From a virus: DNA of 33,095 nucleotides. The position numbers and the translations under genes were made by a program. The stretch covers positions 1-33,095 of the IMG/VR virus record IMGVR_UViG_3300031857_000778; one strand, given 5' to 3'. The notes under the pieces were generated by a model. That model did no database searches. It saw nothing but the letters and a program-made list of their open reading frames with translations, and was not told where the DNA came from. This document shows positions 13,981-20,928 of the stretch, piece by piece. How positions within the stretch are numbered: the first letter of the stretch is position 1; each line of letters starts with the position of its first letter.

Positions 13981-14327
13981 TACGCTACCTCTCTCTCGTG
14001 TGTGCAACAGGTATTACAGTTACCGCAATCTCCGCAGCGGTTATCACGGCTTGATAGATCGTAAGAGTTAGCGCACTTATCGCACTCTCCCTCTTGCTCA
14101 TCTAGTAGTTGCCTTACCTGATCGCAGATCTCATCAGACCCGCAGCTTTGCCAATACTCTGCTCTCTCTGCCTCTTTAACCGCCTCTAACCATAGATCAT
14201 CACTTATCGTGATCCCCTTTTCGCTATCGAAAGAGGTTTCGGCAAACTCTTTATCCCAAAAGGCTACAAGCAATACATCATCAGGCTTGTAGTCTTTTAA
14301 CTGTTCGATCAACTCTGAGACTTTCAT
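13980..14327 (-). CDS. Hypothetical protein with Cys-rich zinc tail
   Basis: The N-terminus MKVSELIEQLKDYKPDDVLL is a pattern common in small phage and bacterial proteins of unknown role. The C-terminal 35 residues hold nine Cys (ECDKCANS, NRCGDCGNCNTCC), enough for two zinc sites, similar in spacing to the 38-residue Cys-rich protein downstream. ATG 14327 lies right after the previous stop. The tail ends HEREVA, again encoding the next ribosome-binding site. Confidence 0.78.
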   Translation of the reverse strand: MKVSELIEQLKDYKPDDVLLVAFWDKEFAETSFDSEKGITISDDLWLEAVKEAERAEYWQSCGSDEICDQVRQLLDEQEGECDKCANSYDLSSRDNRCGDCGNCNTCCTHEREVA

Positions 14328-14489
14328 TTACTTACCCTCTCCCTCTAGTAATTTAATCGCTAGGTTTATAGCCTCGGTAGCCCTCGCCCTCTCTTGCTCT
14401 ATGGTGTCCTTGTCAAAGCGTGGTGCGGTGTTAGGATCGAAAGACTTTTGTATGATGTTTAGATACTTAATCGCCTCTTTTGTATTCAT
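14328..14489 (-). CDS. 53-residue helical protein
   Basis: Begins MNTKEAIKYLNIIQKSFDPN and continues as charged helices (EQERARATEAINLAIKLL), ending EGEGK. The start overlaps the upstream stop (ATGA) and the stop abuts the next start. The final codons form the downstream Shine-Dalgarno GGGAGAGGG. Function unknown. Confidence 0.62.
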   Translation of the reverse strand: MNTKEAIKYLNIIQKSFDPNTAPRFDKDTIEQERARATEAINLAIKLLEGEGK

Positions 14490-14647
14490 TGATTAGCCAC
14501 CTCTCTGATGTGCTCACGCCATAGCTTTATCGCTTGTCGTTTGGTGTATCCGTAATACACGCGGTTGAGGAAATAGTGGTCACTCTCCCCCTCCAATACA
14601 CCAGAGATAGACCACGCACCTGACGGAAATAACTTTTCTACTGTCAT
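14486..14647 (-). CDS. 53-residue hypothetical protein
   Basis: GGGAGAAAG precedes ATG 14647. The product contains WSISGVLEGESDHYFL and RVYYGYTKRQAIKLWREHI, a Tyr-rich strand followed by a basic helix; similar short proteins are familiar from actinobacteriophages, with no known role. It ends IREVANQ, overlapping the next start by 4 bases. Confidence 0.65.
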   Translation of the reverse strand: MTVEKLFPSGAWSISGVLEGESDHYFLNRVYYGYTKRQAIKLWREHIREVANQ

Positions 14648-14665
14648 TTAACTTTCTCCCTTTTT

Positions 14666-14750
14666 TCTAGTAGAGAGAGGCTCACCCTCTCCCTTTCCCT
14701 TTCTGCCTCGGCTAGAGGCAGACCACCGCCCACCACCCGACAGGGTGGGC
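14666..14750 (-). other. Three-hairpin intercistronic segment
   Basis: Within the 115-base gap between two minus-strand genes, the transcript can form CCACCC-TGTC-GGGTGG (14733-14748), a perfect TCTGCCTC/GAGGCAGA stem (14702-14722), and a GAGAGG/CCTCTC hairpin near 14672-14690. No T-run follows, so these look like RNA processing, stability or attenuation elements rather than a simple terminator. Confidence 0.5.
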
Positions 14751-14762
14751 GATAGCCCGCTG

Positions 14763-14933
14763 CTAGATCTGAACGCACTCAGACATTGATCCCCAACACC
14801 ACCCGAGGAACTCAGCTCGTGGAGAGTCAATACCAACCCACCACAAACAGGCAGAGATCAAAACCAAACCCCAAAGGACAAAAACCGAGACGATCCCGAG
14901 GACAAACCAACCGCGAGGCGTGATGTTTCGCAT
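14763..14933 (-). CDS. 56-residue membrane protein
   Basis: ATG 14933 overlaps the upstream stop (TAATG). After MRNITPRGW comes a hydrophobic span (residues 10-33, with VLGIVSVFVLWGLVLISA) and a short C-terminal part with WCWGSMSECV containing two Cys. Size and shape resemble small phage membrane proteins of superinfection or lysis-control type, but no family is identified. Confidence 0.65.
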   Translation of the reverse strand: MRNITPRGWFVLGIVSVFVLWGLVLISACLWWVGIDSPRAEFLGWCWGSMSECVQI

Positions 14934-15232
14934 TAGTTCGCCAATCTGCGGGAAAGAGTCACAAGAGACTCAATCAGGGTCAGGGCTTTTTCACTATGTC
15001 CGCCTATGTGGTACGAGATCGCCTCATCATCTGCGGGTGTGCCTAGTTCGTAGCGTTTCCAATCGTAAACAGTTGCAACAGTTGAGCCGAGGCGAACGCC
15101 CCACTCAATAGTTACTTTCCCGCCTTCCTCGTAGGTCATAGGTTCACCCAATACCGCGGTTAATTCTGCGCGGGTGGTAACGATCTCCCCGCGGAGGCTT
15201 GTTCCGTCTATTTCCTCTGTTCGCTTTAACAT
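14933..15232 (-). CDS. Hypothetical protein
   Basis: AAGGAG lies 6 bases before ATG 15232. The 99-residue product has a beta-rich middle (GKVTIEWGVRLGSTVATVYDW) interrupted here for length, then KRYELGTPADDEAISYHIGG and a C-terminal helix (LTLIESLVTLSRRLAN). The DWK-to-IGG pattern is familiar from other actinophage proteins of unknown function. Coupled to the small membrane gene downstream. Confidence 0.75.
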   Translation of the reverse strand: MLKRTEEIDGTSLRGEIVTTRAELTAVLGEPMTYEEGGKVTIEWGVRLGSTVATVYDWKRYELGTPADDEAISYHIGGHSEKALTLIESLVTLSRRLAN

Positions 15233-15264
15233 CTGAACTCCTTTTCTGTATCTGATCTCATCAG

Positions 15265-15296
15265 GCGGTGACTCACACCGCGACCCCTTGCGGGGT
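15265..15296 (-). other. Paired hairpins between small genes
   Basis: The 70-base gap holds two perfect stems: GCGGTG/CACCGC (15265-15281) and ACCCC-TTGC-GGGGT (15283-15296). Neither is followed by T-runs on either strand, so a role in mRNA stability or processing is more likely than termination. Confidence 0.45.
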
Positions 15297-15302
15297 TTCG
15301 AT

Positions 15303-15422
15303 CTATTTCGTGGTTTTTTGGTTGATCTCGTCCATACAAACCGAACAGGTTTCGCCCCACGGCAAAACCACGCGGGCGTTTTGTAGATCGGTTATTCCAT
15401 TTCCGCAAAGTTGGCATTTCAC
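15303..15422 (-). CDS. 39-residue two-knuckle zinc ribbon
   Basis: GTG 15422 is preceded by a strong AAAGGAGG at 8-base spacing. The product begins MKCQLCGNGITDLQNARVV and has a second knuckle ETCSVCMDE, giving CxxC-N-CxxC, a minimal zinc ribbon. The stop of the upstream gene abuts the start. Function unknown; the knuckles and Shine-Dalgarno make it convincing. Confidence 0.68.
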   Translation of the reverse strand: MKCQLCGNGITDLQNARVVLPWGETCSVCMDEINQKTTK

Positions 15423-15569
15423 TTAGATTTCCTCCTTTAATTGGTCAAAACAGGCAAAACAAATGTGGTCGTGCATAGTGATCCCAACCCAACCCGCGAG
15501 GTATTGAGTTTGGATTTCTTTTTCTGTCATTTCCTCATTGGTGCATTTGAGGGTTACGCATTGAGGCAT
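15423..15569 (-). CDS. 48-residue Cys-containing protein
   Basis: ATG 15569 overlaps the upstream stop (TGATG). The product begins MPQCVTLKCTNEEMTEKE and ends with HICFACFDQLKEEI: two Cys pairs and nearby His, again a zinc-ribbon arrangement. Its last codons encode the Shine-Dalgarno of the next gene. Confidence 0.66.
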   Translation of the reverse strand: MPQCVTLKCTNEEMTEKEIQTQYLAGWVGITMHDHICFACFDQLKEEI

Positions 15570-16003
15570 CAGTTCACCGCTCTTTCCTGATAGTTCGCAT
15601 AAATCTTAAACATCTCGTTTTTCTTGGTGCTTGTTCGTGCAGAATAGAAATCAAAACCGAAAGTTTTACCGAGCGAATACAAACTCTCGTTTTCTTTTTC
15701 TTTTGGTAAATAGCCGAGTTCGATCAGTTTTCTTTGTGCCTCATAAATAAATTGATCTCCGTATCCGTACTGAAAAGGCAGAATTGCAACCTGTCCGCCA
15801 TTGATCCAGATACGTGCAGAGAAATAAGTATTCCCGTTTACTTTGTCGAACCACTCTCGGCACTCAACAAACACCGAGCGAATTTCTTTTGTGCAATTCG
15901 GGCAACCATTGAGAGAAAACATTTCGATTTCTTTTTCATCTTTTGTTTGGAACTCACAATTTAAGCAACCAACTAATTTCGCTGCCTTTGTTTCTATAGT
16001 CAT
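15569..16003 (-). CDS. Zinc-ribbon protein, first gene of the minus-strand operon
   Basis: The 144-residue product has CLNCEFQ (C13, C16) and NGCPNCTKE, a four-Cys zinc ribbon, followed by an alpha/beta domain (FSARIWINGGQVAILPFQYG, then FIYEAQRKLIELGYLP). AAGGGTAAGAA precedes the ATG. It is the largest of the Cys-motif proteins in this operon and may represent the full-length form of which the tiny ribbons are reduced versions; that is speculation. Confidence 0.78.
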   Translation of the reverse strand: MTIETKAAKLVGCLNCEFQTKDEKEIEMFSLNGCPNCTKEIRSVFVECREWFDKVNGNTYFSARIWINGGQVAILPFQYGYGDQFIYEAQRKLIELGYLPKEKENESLYSLGKTFGFDFYSARTSTKKNEMFKIYANYQERAVN

Positions 16004-16257
16004 TTCTTACCCTTTCGCGGATCGGGTCGGGTTGATCCACTAGGAAAAGAGTACACGAAAAAGACGGGTGAGCCTCCCCTATTCGGTGGGTATTTCTGCC
16101 CTGTTTTGAGCCTAATCTCAACGAGCTGGATCAAGCTGCGAGGGGTTGCCGAGGTCGTCCAATAGATCGAGCCGAGCGCGAAAGGGCGAGAGTTCGACCA
16201 ATTCGGGGAGGTTTTGGGGTGGGTAAGTGCCACCGAATTGCCTCGGTTGGTGGTCGT

Positions 16258-16277
16258 GGTTGGGTCAGGTTGGGTCA
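16258..16277 (+). repeat. Exact tandem 10-mer GGTTGGGTCA x2
   Basis: Two perfect head-to-tail copies of GGTTGGGTCA. They lie just before the GGTCGGT cluster and share its core, so both may be parts of one iteron-like array. Confidence 0.85.
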
Positions 16278-16315
16278 CTAGATCAGGGCGAGATCGGGAC
16301 AGGATCGGGGCGAGG

Positions 16316-16372
16316 TGGTCGGGTCGGTGGTCGGTGGTCGGTGGCGTGGTCGGTTGGTCGGTAGATCGGTTA
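16316..16372 (+). repeat. Degenerate GGTCGGT tandem cluster
   Basis: About six to seven copies of GGTCGG(T/G), spaced 5-10 bases, run directly into an AT-rich stretch (TTATTAAATTC). Short iterons beside AT-rich DNA resemble replication origins; a recombination or packaging site is the alternative. Confidence 0.7.
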
Positions 16373-16508
16373 TTAAATTCGTATCGGTTAGACCATTACG
16401 GGGGCGCAACCTTGCCAAAGGTGGAGCCGACCCGCGGGCATCTCCTAGCCGTACAGTACGGGGAAAGCAGACGGCACAGACGGCAAACGCGGTGCGGTTG
16501 CGGTGAGG

Positions 16509-16522
16509 ACACCCCTAGGTGT
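16509..16522. promoter_or_regulatory. Hairpin ACACC-CCTA-GGTGT
   Basis: Perfect five-pair inverted repeat at the boundary where composition changes from G-rich to AT-rich. Possibly an operator or RNA element. Confidence 0.4.
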
Positions 16523-16572
16523 TAAGTTTAGTGCGTGTGTAGTGTATGTACCCTCTACAGATATATTTCCTA

Positions 16573-16634
16573 AAGTGAACCAGATCACTTACTAATGTCC
16601 TATTTTGTACCGATTTAATAGTGACTTTAGTCAC
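16573..16634. promoter_or_regulatory. Two operator-like dyads with GTGA/TCAC half-sites
   Basis: AAGTGA-N6-TCACTT (16573-16590) and GTGACT-TT-AGTCAC (16621-16634) share GTGA/TCAC half-sites and lie in the AT-rich middle of the divergent region, 31 bases apart edge to edge. This is the usual arrangement for a regulator controlling divergent promoters. Exact -10 and -35 boxes could not be fixed; TTATAC at 16649 may be a -10. Confidence 0.5.
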
Positions 16635-16657
16635 ATTATGAAAATACTTTATACCAT

Positions 16658-16686
16658 AGGCAGGAAATGACTTTTTATTCCTGCCT
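16658..16686. promoter_or_regulatory. Nine-base inverted repeat AGGCAGGAA/TTCCTGCCT
   Basis: Perfect nine-base arms around an 11-base AT-rich spacer. It could be an operator or an RNA hairpin at the start of the late transcript. Confidence 0.5.
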
Positions 16687-16697
16687 TATATACAGTA

Positions 16698-16818
16698 GGG
16701 GCGGTAATTGTGATAGCCCCGTACAGTCTCGCTACGGTTACCCTACGCGAGTCCCTAGGACGAGTACTGACTTACCCCTCGCTACGCTGTAGCTTGCTCG
16801 GGAGTTACCGTAACTGAT
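16698..16818 (+). ncRNA. Dense hairpin region, possible structured RNA leader
   Basis: Successive perfect stems: GGGGC/GCCCC (16698-16720), CTCGC/GCGAG (16728-16751), GCTAC-GCT-GTAGC (16781-16793), AGTTAC-C-GTAACT (16803-16815). No reading frame of note crosses it. It lies in the expected 5' leader of the late operon; a regulatory RNA, packaging site or attenuator is possible. No named RNA family is recognised. Confidence 0.35.
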
Positions 16819-16840
16819 GTCGTGCCAAGCACGACTTTTA
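16819..16840 (+). terminator. Leader terminator/attenuator before terminase
   Basis: GTCGTGC-CAA-GCACGAC, a perfect seven-pair stem, followed by TTTTA. It stands 47 bases before the terminase start, so it would stop leader transcripts unless read through. It may make late gene expression depend on antitermination. Confidence 0.65.
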
Positions 16841-16870
16841 ATTGGGTGTAGTCTACCTATAACCCAATGA
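16841..16870 (+). promoter_or_regulatory. ATTGGGT/ACCCAAT leader stem near the terminase RBS
   Basis: Seven-base inverted arms around a loop containing GGTGTAGTCTA; the same word (GGTGTAGCCTA) and the same CCCAATGA end occur in the leader at 3410-3429. The Shine-Dalgarno TAGGAG lies just after it. Confidence 0.5.
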
Positions 16871-16886
16871 GATTGTAGGAGATCCA

Positions 16887-18746
16887 ATGGCTGAGAACTC
16901 AGCAGATATAGCAAAGCGAATCATCTTAGGATGTGTAGCTGAGGGTATGACCATTGAACAAGCCTGCCTATCGGCTGGCAAGTCTATGAAGACATACGAG
17001 TACTACCGACGTACTGACAAGATCTTTACTGACAAGGTTGACCGAACCCGCCTAGGACTAAAGGACAAGTCATTCGCGGCAGGCGATGTCCACGACATCT
17101 CATTTGCCGAGTTCCGCCAACGCTTCCTTAATTCCAGAACCTTCCCCCACCAGCAAAACCTGGTCGATATGATTGAAGGTAACGAGGTTTCCTGGCTACA
17201 CCCATCGATGAAGTTCGAGCAGGGTCTGGCAAACAACCGTATTCTTATTAACATCCCGCCCAACCACGCCAAGTCCATCACAATCACTGTCGACTATGTA
17301 ACCTGGCAGGTTGCCCGTAATCCTAACTTTCGTGTGCTGATCGTCTCTCAGACTCAGCAACTAGCCGCCGACTTTCTCTACGCCATCAAGCAGCGTTTGA
17401 CTCACCCAATGTATGAGAACCTTCAAAATGCTTATGCTGCTGGCGTAGGGTTTAACTCTAAGTCTGCCTCGTGGCAGGCTACCCGTATCACCTTTGGTGA
17501 TGAGCTTCGTGAGTCTAGCGAGAAGGACCCAAATATCGAGGCCGTTGGTATCGGTGGTCAGATCTACGGTAAACGTGCCGATATGATTATTGTAGACGAT
17601 GCTGTTACTCTGAAAAACGCCAATGAGTTTGAACGCCAGATCAAGTGGTTGACGCAGGACGTACGTTCTCGTCTGAACCCTACTGGTAAATTGATTATCA
17701 TTGGAACTCGTGTGGCAGCCGTAGACCTCTATCGAGAGCTACGTAACCCAGACCGCTATCCAGGTGGCTTAGTTCCTTGGAAGTACCTAGCGATGCCAGC
17801 ATTGCTTGAAACAGATGAAGACCCTGACAAGTGGGTTACCCTGTGGCCAGCATCCGATGCACCATTCGATGGGCAAGAAGAATCAGATTTGAATGAGGAT
17901 GGACTATACCCACGTTGGAATGGTCGTAACCTCTACAACGAACGTCAAGCGATGGACGCATCTACTTGGGCGCTGGTCTACCAGCAACAAGATATTTCAG
18001 ATGATGCCATCTTTGATCCAGTATGTGTGAGAGGTTCTATTGATGGAATGCGTAAAGCAGGTAGGTTGGTTCCTGGTCACCCTGGTCATCCACGCGATAC
18101 GAACGGCTTTAGTTTTATTTGTGGTCTTGATCCCGCTATGGTTGGTGATACAGCCGCCGTTTGCTACGCTATTGATCGGGTTAGCCATAAACGCTATATC
18201 GTTGACGCTATTAAAATTACTCGCCCAACGCCTGCTCAAATCCGTCAACTAATATTTGACTGGACTTCCCTCTATAGTCCTAGTGAATGGATCGTGGAGA
18301 AGAATGCGTTTCAATCATTCCTTACCCAAGACGAAGGCATCCGTGCAAACTTGGCCTCTCGGGGAGTGCTACTGCGGGAACACCATACTGGAAACAACAA
18401 ATGGGATTCAGGCTTTGGCGTTGCATCAATGTCAACTTTGTTCGGCACCAAGCAACACGACGGAAAGCACCACCGCGACAACCTTATTCATATGCCTAGT
18501 GACCAAACTGAAAACATTAAGGCGATGATCGAACAACTTATTACCTGGTCACCTACGACTAAGGGTAAGACAGATATGGTGATGGCACTGTGGTTCTGTG
18601 AGATCCGCGCACGTGAGATGCTCAACCAAGGTATCCACGCTACACACCATATGAAAAACCCATTCCTGTCTCGTTACGAACAGGGCAAGCGAACAGTCAT
18701 CAACATTGATGAACTGCTCGCAGAGAAAGATCGTACATTCATCTAA
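16887..18746 (+). CDS. terL: Terminase large subunit with N-terminal HTH
   Basis: The 619-residue product packages DNA into the prohead. Residues 8-45 form a helix-turn-helix-like segment (EGMTIEQACLSAGKSMKTYE) like small terminase DNA-binding domains. The ATPase follows: deviant Walker A PPNHAKS (124-130), Walker B MIIVDDA (233-239) and coupling motif IIIGTR. The nuclease has GLDPA (413-417), WIVEKN and KTDMVMALW acidic residues. No separate small subunit gene is seen nearby, so the HTH may replace it. Shine-Dalgarno TAGGAG lies six bases before the ATG. First gene of the virion operon. Confidence 0.94.
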   Translation: MAENSADIAKRIILGCVAEGMTIEQACLSAGKSMKTYEYYRRTDKIFTDKVDRTRLGLKDKSFAAGDVHDISFAEFRQRFLNSRTFPHQQNLVDMIEGNEVSWLHPSMKFEQGLANNRILINIPPNHAKSITITVDYVTWQVARNPNFRVLIVSQTQQLAADFLYAIKQRLTHPMYENLQNAYAAGVGFNSKSASWQATRITFGDELRESSEKDPNIEAVGIGGQIYGKRADMIIVDDAVTLKNANEFERQIKWLTQDVRSRLNPTGKLIIIGTRVAAVDLYRELRNPDRYPGGLVPWKYLAMPALLETDEDPDKWVTLWPASDAPFDGQEESDLNEDGLYPRWNGRNLYNERQAMDASTWALVYQQQDISDDAIFDPVCVRGSIDGMRKAGRLVPGHPGHPRDTNGFSFICGLDPAMVGDTAAVCYAIDRVSHKRYIVDAIKITRPTPAQIRQLIFDWTSLYSPSEWIVEKNAFQSFLTQDEGIRANLASRGVLLREHHTGNNKWDSGFGVASMSTLFGTKQHDGKHHRDNLIHMPSDQTENIKAMIEQLITWSPTTKGKTDMVMALWFCEIRAREMLNQGIHATHHMKNPFLSRYEQGKRTVINIDELLAEKDRTFI

Positions 18747-18755
18747 GGAGAAACA

Positions 18756-20513
18756 TTGTTATCAACTAAAGAGGTCGCAGCGAAGGTAGCCCGTCTACAG
18801 ACCCGCTATGCAGCCCGTGACCAGAGAATGCGTGACGTGCTCTCTGTGCGTCAGGGTGACATCTCCAAGGTATACCCAGCAATGTTTTCAGAGGAATATC
18901 CAAAGCCTCTCGTAGCTAACTTCGTAGATGTAGCAGCACGTGACTTAGCAGAGGTAATGTCTCCACTGCCATCCTTTAACTGCGCTGCTACCAATATGGT
19001 TTCTGACTCTCAGCGTAAAGCTGCAGATACTCGTACTCGTATCGCTAACTACTACGTAGCATCCTCTGAACTACAGATCCAGATGTACACAGGTGCTGAC
19101 TGGTTTAACACCTATGGTATGTTGCCAGCGATAATTGAGATGGACTATGAAACCAATAATCCGAGAATACGTCTGCTTAATCCTTTTGGTACTTATCCTG
19201 AAATTGATAGATTTGGTCGTACCCTCTCCATCACCCAAGTCCTAGCCACCGATGCTGAGACTTTGGCTATGCAGTACCCAGAGTTCTATGACCAGATTAT
19301 GCCACGCAATGTGTATTCACCAGGATCACCTTATGTATCTTTGGTTCGCTACCACGACAAAGACCAAGATTTAATCTTTATCCCAGAGCGCAAGAATCTA
19401 GTTCTAGCAAACATTCCTAACCCAGTAGGCAAGTGCCTAGCAGGTGTTGCTATGCGTTCATCTATTGATGGCGAAGCACGTGGACAGTTTGATGATGTTC
19501 TATCAGTTCAACTTGCTCGTGCTCGCTTTGCAGTATTGCAGATCCAAGCAGCAGAAAAATCTATCCAAGCACCTATTGCTATCCCACAGGATGTGCAAGA
19601 GTTGGCATTGGGACCTGATGCAATTATGCGTTCTGCTAATCCTCAAGGTATCCGACGTGTTCCACTAGAACTTCCTAACGGAGTCTTTACTGAGTCTGGT
19701 GTTCTAGAACGTGAACTACGTACAGGTGCTCGTTACCCAGAGACTCGCTCAGGTAACATTGACGCATCTATTGTTACAGGCCGTGGTGTGCAAGCACTAC
19801 AAGCAGGATTTGATACACAAATCAAGGCAGCACAAGCACAGTTTGCTCGCTTGTTCACAGATCTTGTATCTATGTGTTTTGAAGTAGACGAGAAAGTCTT
19901 TGGTTCTATGACCAAGGAAATCAAGGGCGTGGATGACGGTACTCCATTCAATATGAAGTACGTGCCATCACGACAAATTGCAGGCAATTATGGCGTAGAT
20001 GTTCGTTACGGCATTATGTCTGGTATGGACCCAAACCGCGCCATCATTGCTTTACTACAAATGCGTTCAGACAAACTCGTATCTCGTGACTATGTACGTC
20101 GTGAGATTCCTATGGAGCTTAATGTGACGCAGGAGGAACAACGTGTTGATATCGAAGAAATGCGCGATTCTTTGCGCGTGGCTGTTGCTCAGTATGCTCA
20201 GGCCATTCCAGCGCTGGCAGCGCAAGGTCAAGACCCTAGCGAGATCATCTCGCGTATTGCAGAAGTTATCCAAGGCCGTCAAAAGGGTCTTCAATTAGAG
20301 AACGTAATCGGCAAAGCATTTGCACCTAAAGAACAACCAGCAGCTCCAGAAATGGCGATGATGCCAGGAGCACCAGGAACTCCAGCAGCAGGTGCGGCCC
20401 CCGTACCTGCCTCGCAGCCAACTCCAGAACAAGGCGGAGCGGCCCCTGCTGCTGGTCCAGAACAACGTCCAGATATAGCAACCCTGCTAGCTTCTATAAG
20501 CGGCGCAGCATAA
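18756..20513 (+). CDS. Portal protein
   Basis: TTG start 18756 with AAGGAG upstream. The 585-residue product is in the portal position and has portal-like features: long helical N-terminus, LLNPFGTYPEID and GRGVQALQAGFDTQIKAAQA segments near the stem/crown helices, then FTDLVSMCFEVDEKVF. The last 75 residues are Pro/Ala/Gln-rich and flexible. It forms the dodecameric ring for DNA entry and joins head to tail. The family is inferred from position and overall pattern, not a short diagnostic motif. Confidence 0.88.
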   Translation: MLSTKEVAAKVARLQTRYAARDQRMRDVLSVRQGDISKVYPAMFSEEYPKPLVANFVDVAARDLAEVMSPLPSFNCAATNMVSDSQRKAADTRTRIANYYVASSELQIQMYTGADWFNTYGMLPAIIEMDYETNNPRIRLLNPFGTYPEIDRFGRTLSITQVLATDAETLAMQYPEFYDQIMPRNVYSPGSPYVSLVRYHDKDQDLIFIPERKNLVLANIPNPVGKCLAGVAMRSSIDGEARGQFDDVLSVQLARARFAVLQIQAAEKSIQAPIAIPQDVQELALGPDAIMRSANPQGIRRVPLELPNGVFTESGVLERELRTGARYPETRSGNIDASIVTGRGVQALQAGFDTQIKAAQAQFARLFTDLVSMCFEVDEKVFGSMTKEIKGVDDGTPFNMKYVPSRQIAGNYGVDVRYGIMSGMDPNRAIIALLQMRSDKLVSRDYVRREIPMELNVTQEEQRVDIEEMRDSLRVAVAQYAQAIPALAAQGQDPSEIISRIAEVIQGRQKGLQLENVIGKAFAPKEQPAAPEMAMMPGAPGTPAAGAAPVPASQPTPEQGGAAPAAGPEQRPDIATLLASISGAA

Positions 20514-20530
20514 CGTAAGGGAGGTGTAAA

Positions 20531-20674
20531 ATGAATAGAGGATCACGTGCAGCAGCACCTATGTCAAAGCCTGTTGAGGGCAAGAAGGATACTTCCAAGC
20601 CAGCAGGACCAGGCAAGGTTGTACCATCAATGATGCCAGCAGGTCGACGCGGAAACGCAGTCAAAAAGGGATAA
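20531..20674 (+). CDS. 47-residue basic Pro/Gly-rich protein
   Basis: GGGAGG precedes ATG 20531. The product begins MNRGSRAAAPMSKPVEGKKD and ends RRGNAVKKG; it is basic and low in hydrophobic residues, so probably disordered. It may be a head accessory or DNA-contact peptide. No family recognised. Confidence 0.68.
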   Translation: MNRGSRAAAPMSKPVEGKKDTSKPAGPGKVVPSMMPAGRRGNAVKKG

Positions 20675-20703
20675 TATTATTCTAACTAACGGAGGTACTG
20701 GGC

Positions 20704-20928
20704 GTGGATGATAAAGAAATCAAAGTTCCACGCTCAGTACACTTCGCTGATTTTTTAGTAGTGCTCGCAGGTTTAGTACATAACATTTCAAGTTCTATCC
20801 ATACAGCAACAGAAGAGTTAATGGAGATAGCTGTTTACAACGCTAACCGTAACTCAGAGGTAAACAAAGTATGGGAACAATTTTCAAACGATTTAGAGAA
20901 GATTCAGGAGGATACCGATGGTAGATAG
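20704..20928 (+). CDS. Conserved-looking small helical protein
   Basis: GTG 20704 with GGAGG nine bases upstream. The 74-residue product has a hydrophobic helix (FADFLVVLAGLVHNISSSIH) and a charged helix (EELMEIAVYNANRNS); the pattern suggests a helical bundle rather than a membrane span. It overlaps the next gene by 11 bases. Function unknown. Confidence 0.75.
   Translation: MDDKEIKVPRSVHFADFLVVLAGLVHNISSSIHTATEELMEIAVYNANRNSEVNKVWEQFSNDLEKIQEDTDGR

Larger units (their letters stand above)
16004..16400. other. Non-coding G-rich segment of the divergent region
   Basis: Between the minus operon start and the terminase leader, the plus strand becomes strongly G-rich with repeated GGTCGG, GATCGGG and TTGGGTC words, unlike either flank. 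Frames open through it only because of this composition and give low-complexity products. Runs of G spaced by 7-10 bases (16296-16323) could form a quadruplex. It may hold a replication origin or packaging signal, but no known signature is seen. Confidence 0.6.

Noticed and set aside
14648-14836. 62-codon minus-strand frame ending just before the 14647 gene
   Set aside because: It needs a TTG start, has low-complexity Ser/Gly sequence, crosses the hairpins, and competes with the better membrane-protein frame at 14763-14933.
15226-15417. 63-codon minus-strand frame overlapping the 39-residue zinc ribbon
   Set aside because: It is an Arg-rich shadow; the other frame has a strong Shine-Dalgarno and paired CxxC motifs.
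16000-16278. 92-codon minus-strand frame with an ATGA overlap at the operon start
   Set aside because: GTG start and a Pro/Thr/Ser-rich product from the C-rich complement of the repeats; another frame there looks equally protein-like. The overlap alone is not enough.
16214-16525. 103-codon plus-strand frame in the G-rich segment
   Set aside because: The product is Gly/Trp/Arg/Val low-complexity created by GGTCGG repeats; no domain and no supporting context.
16690-16840. tRNA or known riboswitch in the structured leader
   Set aside because: No cloverleaf with T-loop GTTCRA or acceptor pairing and no recognisable riboswitch core was found.
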